Shown in pieces: positions 1 to 5,724 of a DNA stretch of 5,724 nucleotides. A model generated the notes under the pieces. It worked only from the letters and a program-made list of their open reading frames with translations. It did not search any database and was not told the origin of the DNA. Position 1 is the stretch's first letter. Each line of letters begins with the position of its first letter. The DNA is taken from assembly GCA_002685895.1 (NCBI GenBank), contig NYYK01000069.1:14802-20525 (forward strand), given 5' to 3'. The stretch comes from Methanobacteriota archaeon (GTDB lineage Archaea; Thermoplasmatota; Poseidoniia; Poseidoniales; Thalassarchaeaceae). The position numbers and the translations under genes were made by a program.

Positions 1-1058
1 GGTAGCATGTTCATGTTGGTGATAATCCCGGCATCTTCCAGCAATTGGGCTGCTTTTGCACCTGCTCCTGAATCTTGTTGTCCATGTCGAGTCAAAATCT
101 GATGGCTAGCGGTGTAGCCTCTCTCTTCAGCCAACACATCGAATCCTTCTGCTGCCATCGCTTCTCCAAACGCCTTTGCATTAGCCACAATATCTGCGGC
201 ATAATCCGTCCCGAATTCTGCAAATTCTGCCAAAGCAACCACTTTACCGGCAACATGATGCAAATGGTAAGATGAATTCGTGCCAGGGAAAATCGCTGAG
301 TTGAGGCGCCTTTGGAACTTCTCATCTTCAGAATCTGAAAGCAAAAAGCCACCTTGAGGACCGGGGAAGGTCTTGTGAGATGAGCCAGTTACCACATCTG
401 CACCCTCTCGTAATGGGTCTTGGAACTGACCACCTGCAATGAGGCCAAGCACATGAGCACCATCGTACATTACTCGCGCACCAACCTCATGCGCGGCATC
501 CGCCATTTCTTGGAGGGGAGTGGGGAAGAGAAACACCGACTGACCAACCAACGCTAGTTTAGGCTCAAGTTGGCGAATCAATGCACAAGCCGCATCAACA
601 TCTGGTTCCATTCTAGCTTCATCCCAAGGATAGGTATGAAGATCCAAGCCCCTCAACCCTACAGCACCCATTCGGGCATGGGAAATGTGACCACCATCTG
701 CTGTTGAGACTGCTGTAATTTGGTCGCCGGGGTTGGCTAGAGCCTTCAGAGCGGCAATATTGGAAACTGTTCCAGAGGTAGATTGGATATTGGCAAAACG
801 TGAGTTGAATACTTGTTTTGCTAGTGAAATACCTAGAGATTCTATGTCATCAAAGTCGTCACAACCTTGGTAGTAACGCTTTCCGGGCAAACCTTCAGCA
901 TATCTGCCATGAAGGTCAGAATTGATTGCTTTTCTCACCATGGGTGAAATGATGTTCTCGCTGGCAATCATTGGCAATCCAAAGCCATAGTGAAGTCCGC
1001 TTGCAACAGTAGCGGCAATGACTGATTCAGCGTGAGCCCTGTTGATCTCGCGCGCCAT
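1..1058 (-). CDS. glyA: Serine hydroxymethyltransferase, N-terminal part (cut by left edge)
   Basis: This PLP enzyme interconverts serine and glycine while loading one-carbon units onto a tetrahydrofolate or archaeal pterin carrier in the cytoplasm. I translated it by hand on the minus strand and found one open frame of about 352 residues running off the left edge; the C-terminal domain is missing. Visible hallmarks are LPMIASENIISP (about residues 28-39), RYAEGLPGKRYYQG (about 52-65), TADGGHISH, the YDGAHVLG segment with the PLP-ring aspartate and histidine, and the Schiff-base motif SSHKTFPGPQGG with lysine at residue 229. That is the same position as in E. coli GlyA and supports the ATG at 1058. 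An in-frame TGA at 1086-1088 rules out a longer form in this frame. There is no Shine-Dalgarno, and the start lies in an unusually GC-rich patch, so the extreme N-terminus is less certain. It follows the Tudor/EF-hand gene on the same strand after 93 bp. Confidence 0.95.
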   Translation of the reverse strand, partial: MAREINRAHAESVIAATVASGLHYGFGLPMIASENIISPMVRKAINSDLHGRYAEGLPGKRYYQGCDDFDDIESLGISLAKQVFNSRFANIQSTSGTVSNIAALKALANPGDQITAVSTADGGHISHARMGAVGLRGLDLHTYPWDEARMEPDVDAACALIRQLEPKLALVGQSVFLFPTPLQEMADAAHEVGARVMYDGAHVLGLIAGGQFQDPLREGADVVTGSSHKTFPGPQGGFLLSDSEDEKFQRRLNSAIFPGTNSSYHLHHVAGKVVALAEFAEFGTDYAADIVANAKAFGEAMAAEGFDVLAEERGYTASHQILTRHGQQDSGAGAKAAQLLEDAGIITNMNML

Positions 1059-1099
1059 GCGATGCCAGCCGGCCGAGGCCGCCCTTCAACTTCGCGCAT

Positions 1100-1128
1100 A
1101 ATTAGTCATGCAACATCTATGACTAAAT
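1100..1128. repeat. AT-rich inverted repeat upstream of glyA
   Basis: TTAGTCAT (1102-1109) and ATGACTAA (1119-1126) are perfect 8-bp inverted arms around a 9-nt spacer. The arms extend to about 10 bp if one A (1127) is bulged. The repeat sits between the stop of the upstream minus-strand gene (1152) and the glyA start (1058). It could be an operator for a dimeric regulator of glyA or a weak hairpin after the upstream gene. It has no GC-rich stem plus T-run, so it is not a classical intrinsic terminator. The repeat is directly visible; its role is inference. Confidence 0.5.
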
Positions 1129-1131
1129 TAA
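1123..1131 (-). promoter_or_regulatory. Possible TATA box for glyA
   Basis: The minus strand reads TTAATTTAG here, the most TATA-like element in the 93-bp gap. An archaeal start about 25 nt downstream would fall near 1100. That gives a leader of about 42 nt to the ATG at 1058, or a leaderless message at the ATG at 1099, which is in a different frame from glyA. The element overlaps the right arm of the inverted repeat, as an operator competing with TBP would. The match is weak. Confidence 0.3.
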
Positions 1132-1151
1132 GACCTGATGCACAGTTATTT

Positions 1152-2450
1152 TCAAACAATTTTCTGCATTCGCTCACTAGTAATCCATTCATCCCAACTA
1201 GAATCAAATCCTGCGTAGTGAATCAGATGATTGGCACCATTGATTTCGATGATATTGGCATCCCACCAACTTCCTTGCCACTCAACTTTGATTTGTTCCC
1301 CGACTGCATAGAGGGCATTGAACGGATGATCTGCTGGTTTGACTTTCCACCCAGTTGGGCCAACCACATAGACTGTATTTCTCGTCTCCACACGAGCAGT
1401 AGCACGCGCATCGAACTGCACGCCCATAATCTGAGAAGTTCTTACTGGCCCCTCGCCTAGTTTGGGGTGAGCGTAGGCATAACCATACAAATCACCATCA
1501 TTTATTTCAGCGTCTCGAATGACAACCTCTGGCTTGTGGTGAACGGGCTCAGCATCATCTTCGGAACTTGCCATGTATTTGGCCAATTCACGATAATCAA
1601 TTTCGGAATCTAATCCGATACCAAGGGATGCAAACTCTTCAAGAACATCATCTACAGAGATGGGGTCATCGCCAATCTCAGTGAGGATTTCAAAATACTT
1701 CCGAGCCGGAATAGTACCAGTTCCATTTTCGTCAAAAACTTGGAAGGCTTCAATCAATTCTTGTTCGGCCCCCAAGACAGATTCCATATAATCCTGAACT
1801 TCGACTGAATCCTCTTGCAACGCCTCAATTCGCCCCCATTCGACATTATCTTCAACATCGCCGTCATCAAATTGAATGAAGAATGTATTATTGTCGTGCC
1901 CTGTAGCAATTGTACCGGGGTAGTAATTCCCATAATTTTTCCAATTTACTAGCACACGATTACCTACCTTGTAAGGGAGGGCTGCTGGTCTGATAGTACC
2001 AGGTGATGAACCAATTACAACAGCATGTTTTGTTTCTACTTTCGAAGATTTGGGTACTTCAATGCGGTAAGTTCCATCATCATTGACACCAACGACCGTA
2101 CATCGGTTAAGCCAACGTTCATTGGTTGGGCTGTGATATTCGACATGATCACCCACACTGAATGTGGCTGGTAATTCAACTTCTGGCGTAGGGGGGGCTT
2201 GCGGTGCAGCGGGTTCTTGCCCCACCATGCCTAGTTGTTGTAGTGCAGTAATTACTGCTGTTGTAACTGCTGTAGGATCATTGTTGATGACAGTGCTGTG
2301 AACTACATCTCTTCCGATGACCGAGTCCTGCATGTTGAGTGCCTGTTCACTAGGTGCAGGTTGTTCGGGTTCTGATGTAGGTGGTGCTGGAATCCATTCA
2401 CTCCCTGTCCACATAAATTTACCATCTGGGCTGTAAGTAGGCTTATCCAT
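1152..2450 (-). CDS. Multidomain Tudor / EF-hand / Tudor-knot protein, function unknown
   Basis: I do not recognise a named gene. From the ATG at 2450 the product is 432 residues, with no signal peptide or membrane helix, so probably cytoplasmic. In order: a PDG..WTGSEW module (6-21); a Pro/Glu-rich linker; a segment DSVIGRDVVHSTVINNDP and short helix (42-75); two SH3/Tudor-like barrels (about 97-155 and 159-210, the second with VLVNWKNYGNYYPGTI and FDDGD); an EF-hand pair (228-293) resembling calmodulin (AFQVFDENGTGTI, then EIDYRELAKYM); a small module with HPKLGEGPVRTS (320-364); and a C-terminal Tudor-knot/chromo-barrel (381-428: VEWQGSWWDA, IHYAGFDSSWDEWI). Both EF loops are degenerate: position 12 is Lys in the first, position 1 is Gly in the second. 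In-frame ATGs at 2465 and 2540 are possible, but the first lies close to and the second upstream of the likely TATA box, so 2450 is preferred. The barrels suggest binding of a peptide or nucleic acid; that is inference. Confidence 0.85.
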   Translation of the reverse strand: MDKPTYSPDGKFMWTGSEWIPAPPTSEPEQPAPSEQALNMQDSVIGRDVVHSTVINNDPTAVTTAVITALQQLGMVGQEPAAPQAPPTPEVELPATFSVGDHVEYHSPTNERWLNRCTVVGVNDDGTYRIEVPKSSKVETKHAVVIGSSPGTIRPAALPYKVGNRVLVNWKNYGNYYPGTIATGHDNNTFFIQFDDGDVEDNVEWGRIEALQEDSVEVQDYMESVLGAEQELIEAFQVFDENGTGTIPARKYFEILTEIGDDPISVDDVLEEFASLGIGLDSEIDYRELAKYMASSEDDAEPVHHKPEVVIRDAEINDGDLYGYAYAHPKLGEGPVRTSQIMGVQFDARATARVETRNTVYVVGPTGWKVKPADHPFNALYAVGEQIKVEWQGSWWDANIIEINGANHLIHYAGFDSSWDEWITSERMQKIV

Positions 2451-2479
2451 GAATAGCCGAAACATAAGTTCTATTTTTG

Positions 2480-2489
2480 CTTTATTAAC
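2480..2489 (-). promoter_or_regulatory. Likely TATA box of the Tudor/EF-hand gene
   Basis: The minus strand reads GTTAATAAAG, flanked by A/T-rich sequence, with its centre about 35 nt upstream of the ATG at 2450. Transcription about 25 nt downstream would give a leader of about 10 nt, normal for archaea with near-leaderless messages. It argues against the ATG at 2540, which would lie upstream of the promoter. The box lies in the 133-bp divergent region shared with the oxidoreductase. For the plus-strand gene I see only weak candidates (GATTAAAA at 2501-2508). Confidence 0.45.
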
Positions 2490-2583
2490 AAAAATTGGTT
2501 GATTAAAACACCATCGCCCTCCATATCTGATTGAACACAAAAACGGATAAGCAGATAATCGGCGACTCCTCGCTAGATACCAT

Positions 2584-4182
2584 ATGGCAGACTGGGATGT
2601 CGTGGTAATCGGCTCGGGAGCAGGTGGCCTTAGTGCAGCTGTCGCACTTTCTAATCTTGGAAAGAGAGTCTTGGTACTTGAGCAACATTATCTCCCTGGA
2701 GGATGGACTCATTCCTTCTCTCTAGAAGGACACAAATTCAGCCCAGGTGTACACTATATTGGCCAGATGCAAAAGGGTGGGGCGGCACGAGAGTTGTTCG
2801 AAGGATTGGGTGTAGGCGGTAAATTGGAATTCTGTGAACTGAATCCAGATGGTTATGATCACATCGTGTTCGAAGATGAAACATTTGACATTCCCCGAGG
2901 TCGAGAGAACTTCATGAGCCGACTAATCGAGAGATTTCCTGACGAGAAGAAAGGCATTGAGAAATATTTTCAACTGATGCAAAAGATGTACGACGGACTG
3001 ACTAAAGCGGGAGATATTAGTGGAATGTTCGATGGAATCAAACTGATTTACAGAGCCCCTGTAGTTATTTTCAAGGGATTGACCCCCGCCTCAAAAATAA
3101 TTGACAAATATGTGAAAGATGTCAAACTTAAGGCAATTCTAGAGGCCCGCTCTGGCGACCATGGCCTCACTCCTGCAAGAGTGCCATTCGCACAACATGT
3201 GGCCATTGACGGACATTATTGGGAAGGTGCTTGGTATCCAAAAGGTGGAGGTGGTGCTATCCCCAAGGCATTCATTTCTAGATTGAAGGAAAATGGGGGC
3301 AAAATACGAGTCAAGAGCAGAGTTGAGGAAATTATTCTTGAAGGAAGTGGAAAACAGCGCCGAGCTGTTGGAGTCAAATTACAAGATGGGGAGGAAATTC
3401 GGGCAAATACGATTATCTCCAACGCTGATGCTTGGGCCACCTACAATGACTTAGTTGGCAGAGCCAATCTATCCAATAAACTTGCAAAGAGGATTTCTAA
3501 ACTTGAACCATCTGTCAGCGCCCTGAGCCTTTACCTAGCAACCGATATGGATATCGATTCCTTAGGGCTTGACTCAGGAAATTACTGGATAATGAACAAC
3601 CCCAGTGTCGATGCAACATATCGCTTTGCTGAGAAGGATGTACTGGATGGGGAAGGGAAATTCCCCGGCTCATTTCTAACCATCACCACCAAGAAAGATC
3701 CAAGCAAGATGAAGAATGGGTTACACACCATGGAGGCCTTCATCTTCGTATCCTATACCCCGTTTGAGCAGTGGGAAGGTAGTGAAACAAAGAATCGAAG
3801 TGAAGAATATAATGTTTTCAAGAAACGTCTTACTGCGAGGATGTTTGATACCATAGAAGGAGTTGCACCTGGCCTTAGAGACCATCTAGTGATTTGTGAA
3901 TTAGGGACGCCTCTAACCAATGTGCACTATCTCAACGCGTACCGTGGTAATCTCTATGCAACGGCCAAGTCTAAACAGCAAATTGGTCTTGGAGCACTTC
4001 CCATCAATACTGAGATTTCAGGCTTGTATCATTGCGGGCAATCTACTGTAGCACATGGAGTTCTTGGAGTAATTGCAACTGGGTTGATGGCCGCCTCAAA
4101 AATCAGTGGCAAGGAAATGGGCGAATTACTCACACATGGAGACGCTGGAGAGATTCGATTACATCCACCGAATGATATATGA
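2584..4182 (+). CDS. FAD-dependent oxidoreductase, retinol saturase / carotenoid isomerase-like
   Basis: The product is a 532-residue flavoprotein of the phytoene desaturase/CrtISO/RetSat superfamily, members of which saturate, desaturate or isomerise polyene isoprenoids. The N-terminal Rossmann motif GSGAGG (10-15) ends the strand VVVI, and E33 of VLVLEQ should bind the FAD ribose; LPGGWTHSF (37-45) follows as in the family. Features that recall RetSat rather than plain phytoene desaturase are SPGVHYIGQM (53-62), YPKGGGGAIP in the middle, IISNADAWATY, GTPLTNVHYLNAYRGNLY (441-458) and the C-terminal FAD segment GLYHCGQSTVAHGVLGV (480-496). Length suits the family. There is no clear signal peptide or membrane helix; these enzymes usually associate with membranes peripherally. 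The ATG at 2584 starts right at the FAD fold, with no Shine-Dalgarno. It is divergent from the Tudor/EF-hand gene and converges on the sirtuin. The substrate cannot be told from sequence; retinoid, carotenoid and quinone side chain are all possible. Confidence 0.9.
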   Translation: MADWDVVVIGSGAGGLSAAVALSNLGKRVLVLEQHYLPGGWTHSFSLEGHKFSPGVHYIGQMQKGGAARELFEGLGVGGKLEFCELNPDGYDHIVFEDETFDIPRGRENFMSRLIERFPDEKKGIEKYFQLMQKMYDGLTKAGDISGMFDGIKLIYRAPVVIFKGLTPASKIIDKYVKDVKLKAILEARSGDHGLTPARVPFAQHVAIDGHYWEGAWYPKGGGGAIPKAFISRLKENGGKIRVKSRVEEIILEGSGKQRRAVGVKLQDGEEIRANTIISNADAWATYNDLVGRANLSNKLAKRISKLEPSVSALSLYLATDMDIDSLGLDSGNYWIMNNPSVDATYRFAEKDVLDGEGKFPGSFLTITTKKDPSKMKNGLHTMEAFIFVSYTPFEQWEGSETKNRSEEYNVFKKRLTARMFDTIEGVAPGLRDHLVICELGTPLTNVHYLNAYRGNLYATAKSKQQIGLGALPINTEISGLYHCGQSTVAHGVLGVIATGLMAASKISGKEMGELLTHGDAGEIRLHPPNDI

Positions 4183-4202
4183 TTCAGCATTATATGGATT
4201 CA
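4176..4202. repeat. Short imperfect direct repeat over both convergent stop codons
   Basis: TATATGATTCA (4176-4186) and TATATGGATTCA (4191-4202) are near-identical copies separated by 4 bp. They contain the stop of the plus-strand oxidoreductase and the stop of the minus-strand sirtuin. The likely cause is a small local duplication at the junction of the convergent genes. No stem-loop terminator or long T-run is visible in the 17-bp gap. Confidence 0.4.
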
Positions 4203-4946
4203 CATCATGATATCTATCAACTCTTGAACGAATAGCGGTAGTAATTCTCCAGCCAAGCCTTGATGGAATTCATGGAATAGGTCTACATTCAGTGGCGGCT
4301 CAAGATTGAAACCCACACAATAAGAACCACTCGACAAAGCCTGCCCCAACAAGCCTGCAGCAGGGTATACATTTCCACTAGTGCCGATTACCAGGAATAG
4401 GTCACAATCAATCACAGCCCGTTGTAATTCAGTCATCTTAAAGGGCATCTCTCCGAACCAGACAATTTCTGGGCGAACCTTTGCATGACCACATTCAGGG
4501 CATGAAATAAATTCGTCATTCTCAAGATGTTTTGAATCCATGGCTTCGAATTTATGTTCGCACACCTCACATCTTACCAAGCGTAATTCCCCATGCATAT
4601 GGATGAGATTTTCTGTACCACCTCTTTCGTGCAAATCATCGACATTTTGGGTGATTAGTGTGAAGCACCCAGCCTCCATCCTCTTCTCTAGTTCTGATAG
4701 CGCCAAATGTCCTGAGTTCGGCTCCACATCCTTCAACTGCCGCCGCCTCTCTTGGTAGAAGGCCCATACCTTTTCTGAATCTATAATCCAACCTTCAGGA
4801 GTAGCGACATCCTCAATTCTGTGCCCATTCCAAAGCCCATCTTGACCACGAAAGGTGTTGACACCAGATTCTGCACTAATGCCTGCCCCCGTCAATACTG
4901 CCACCCGGAGAGGACGATCTGAAGGGATGACATCAGTCAGGGCCAT
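4200..4946 (-). CDS. cobB: NAD-dependent protein deacylase, sirtuin (SIRT5/CobB-like)
   Basis: This Sir2-family enzyme removes acyl groups from lysines, consuming NAD+ and releasing nicotinamide and O-acyl-ADP-ribose. Taking the ATG at 4946 (248 residues), I see the NAD loop GAGISAESG (20-28) with FRG, TQNVDDLHERGG (99-110), catalytic His118 in HMHGE, four zinc cysteines (C126, C129, C149, C152), VWFGEMP (162-168) and IGTSGNVYPAAG. YQERRRQL carries the Tyr64/Arg67 pair that in CobB and SIRT5 recognises acidic acyl groups (succinyl, malonyl), so class III with possible desuccinylase activity. The length matches CobB-type enzymes. An upstream in-frame ATG at 4985 would add 13 residues, but a TATA-like box centred about 25 nt before 4946 favours a leaderless start there. 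It ends 17 bp from the oxidoreductase stop. Targets are unknown; archaeal sirtuins are known to act on chromatin proteins such as Alba and on metabolic enzymes. Confidence 0.95.
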   Translation of the reverse strand: MALTDVIPSDRPLRVAVLTGAGISAESGVNTFRGQDGLWNGHRIEDVATPEGWIIDSEKVWAFYQERRRQLKDVEPNSGHLALSELEKRMEAGCFTLITQNVDDLHERGGTENLIHMHGELRLVRCEVCEHKFEAMDSKHLENDEFISCPECGHAKVRPEIVWFGEMPFKMTELQRAVIDCDLFLVIGTSGNVYPAAGLLGQALSSGSYCVGFNLEPPLNVDLFHEFHQGLAGELLPLFVQELIDIMM

Positions 4947-4966
4947 GATGTTTGATAGAGCCAACA

Positions 4967-4976
4967 CTATTTGAAT
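4967..4976 (-). promoter_or_regulatory. Possible TATA box of the sirtuin gene
   Basis: The minus strand reads ATTCAAATAG, centred about 25 nt upstream of the ATG at 4946. That is the expected TATA-to-start distance in archaea and would make the sirtuin message leaderless. The box is a modest match to the consensus. It lies just downstream, in the direction of transcription, of the inverted repeat at 4980-5008, where the BRE and activator or repressor sites would be expected. Confidence 0.4.
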
Positions 4977-4979
4977 CGA

Positions 4980-5008
4980 CACCATATTTCACTGCAACTG
5001 ATATGGTG
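4980..5008. promoter_or_regulatory. Inverted repeat, candidate operator upstream of the sirtuin
   Basis: CACCATAT (4980-4987) and ATATGGTG (5001-5008) are perfect 8-bp inverted arms with a 13-nt spacer. The centres of the arms are 21 bp apart, about two helical turns, as expected for a dimeric regulator contacting one face of the DNA. The repeat lies in the 129-bp gap between the surface-protein stop (5076) and the sirtuin start (4946), just upstream of the putative TATA box. The loop is long and no T-run follows, so a terminator is less likely. The repeat is seen directly; operator function is inference. Confidence 0.45.
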
Positions 5009-5075
5009 GACGAGGAGATTCCATCTAAATCACATGCAAGGGCAATCTAACGTATTCCCTGATGCTTACTTAATT

Positions 5076-5724
5076 CTAACTAGCAGGCTCCCAAGCCTCA
5101 CCATTCCAGCGGAGAAGAACTCCATCCGGCTGGCGATGCCATGTGACACCATTCTCATCGACCCATTGTTCAGGTTCAGCATCAGGTGTTGCAACAGGAT
5201 CCGCAGCCACCAAGGATTCAGTAGCAGTTTGTAAGCCAAGTTCCGTAGCAGCTTGAGCAGGCATTGCCATCTCAGTGAGTGAAACAGCGGGCTGCATTGT
5301 CAACCCACCAGAGAATTGCTCTTCCACGTCACCACCTCTGCGCATTCTGAGAACGATTAATGCCCCTGCAACTATCGAAAACAAGACAAACATTCCAACT
5401 AGTGCGACTACCATTGGGGAGAAGCCACCTTCTTCCGTGCTATCAGAAGCGGTCTGCTTTGTTGCATCCTGAGGGAAAGCATCATTCAAGTCAGAAACTC
5501 CATCTTGGTCTGAATCAATGCAACCTGTACGATCAGTGGTTGAAGAACCATCCTCGTTGGGGCAATCATCATTGGAATCCATGAATCCATCTCCATCACT
5601 ATCCCATTCTGAGTCAGAGCAACCCATGTTGTTTGCTGTTTCATTGGTCGGAGTTGATGTGCATTGGTCGAGGGAATCGTTCACGCCATCATTGTCACTG
5701 TCAAGTTGGGTATCAGCACAACCA
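5076..5724 (-). CDS. Surface protein with Ca2+-binding thrombospondin type 3-like repeats and C-terminal membrane anchor (cut by right edge)
   Basis: The last 215 residues of a longer protein are visible; the frame stays open to the right edge, so the GTG at 5684 is not the start. The visible part opens with acidic repeats of the type DxDxDGxxD with paired cysteines: LDSDNDGVNDSLDQC (7-21), WDSDGDGFMDSNDDCP (40-55) and IDSDQDGVSDLNDAFPQD (69-86). These are typical of TSP type 3 calcium-binding repeats in Marine Group II surface proteins. A membrane helix (about 103-125, PMVVALVGMFVLFSIVAGALIVL) is followed by RMRR, so the repeats should be outside and the tail inside. The cytoplasmic tail of about 90 residues is Ala/Glu-rich and ends with WHRQPDGVLLRWNGEAWEP, a module also seen at the N-terminus of the Tudor/EF-hand protein. 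The ectodomain beyond the window will decide its role (adhesin, hydrolase or other). Confidence 0.88.
   Translation of the reverse strand, partial: GCADTQLDSDNDGVNDSLDQCTSTPTNETANNMGCSDSEWDSDGDGFMDSNDDCPNEDGSSTTDRTGCIDSDQDGVSDLNDAFPQDATKQTASDSTEEGGFSPMVVALVGMFVLFSIVAGALIVLRMRRGGDVEEQFSGGLTMQPAVSLTEMAMPAQAATELGLQTATESLVAADPVATPDAEPEQWVDENGVTWHRQPDGVLLRWNGEAWEPAS

Noticed and set aside
92..352. 86-codon minus-strand frame inside glyA
   Set aside because: It lies in another frame of a clearly coding SHMT region with intact catalytic motifs, so it is a shadow.
1032..1460. 142-codon open frame on the plus strand
   Set aside because: It overlaps the C-terminal domain of the minus-strand Tudor/EF-hand gene and the glyA start, has no recognisable motif, and reads like an antisense shadow.
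2579..2587. ACCATATGG at the oxidoreductase start, sharing ACCATAT with the sirtuin inverted repeat
   Set aside because: Seven shared bases with only a short palindrome around the start codon are easily due to chance; there is no second phased arm.
2503..2712. 69-codon minus-strand frame across the divergent promoter
   Set aside because: It overlaps the N-terminal FAD motif of the oxidoreductase on the other strand and has no domain or promoter of its own.
4971..5234. 87-codon plus-strand frame over the sirtuin upstream region
   Set aside because: Half of it is antisense to the surface-protein tail and the rest covers the inverted repeat; the composition is not protein-like.
5481..5724. Repeated GAT/GAC-rich DNA considered as a tandem repeat or CRISPR-like array
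   Set aside because: The repetition is at protein level (calcium-binding repeats of variable spacing); there are no identical direct repeats with unique spacers.

Overview
The window looks like a piece of a marine euryarchaeal genome, most likely Marine Group II (Candidatus Poseidoniales) or a close Thermoplasmatota relative. The reasons are a surface protein with DxDxDGxxD thrombospondin type 3-like repeats followed by one membrane helix, a short PDG..WxGxxW module in two proteins, an archaeal-looking serine hydroxymethyltransferase, genes without Shine-Dalgarno sequences, and AT-rich TATA-like boxes upstream of likely starts. The assignment rests on recalled family style, not on a search.

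Layout from left to right. Positions 1-1058 (minus) hold the N-terminal ~352 residues of serine hydroxymethyltransferase (glyA), cut by the left edge. Positions 1059-1151 are a short gap with an AT-rich inverted repeat and an abruptly GC-rich patch over the glyA start. Positions 1152-2450 (minus) encode a 432-residue multidomain protein that resembles eukaryotic proteins: a PDG/W module, two SH3/Tudor-like barrels, a calmodulin-like EF-hand pair with degenerate loops, and a C-terminal Tudor-knot/chromo-barrel domain. A divergent promoter region (2451-2583) separates it from a plus-strand FAD-dependent oxidoreductase of the retinol saturase/carotenoid isomerase/phytoene desaturase superfamily (2584-4182). 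That gene converges, with a 17-bp gap, on a minus-strand class III-type sirtuin (4200-4946). Upstream of the sirtuin are a TATA-like box and a 29-bp inverted repeat. The right end (5076-5724, minus) is the C-terminal part of a Ca2+-binding-repeat membrane protein, cut by the right edge.

No single pathway links all the genes. glyA (one-carbon metabolism) and the sirtuin (NAD-dependent lysine deacylation) are housekeeping or regulatory, and the oxidoreductase probably acts on an isoprenoid or carotenoid-like polyene. The least familiar item is the Tudor/EF-hand/Tudor-knot protein. It shares its N-terminal tryptophan module with the cytoplasmic tail of the surface protein, which hints at a lineage-specific adaptor motif. 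I saw no RNA gene, CRISPR array, insertion sequence or integration site.
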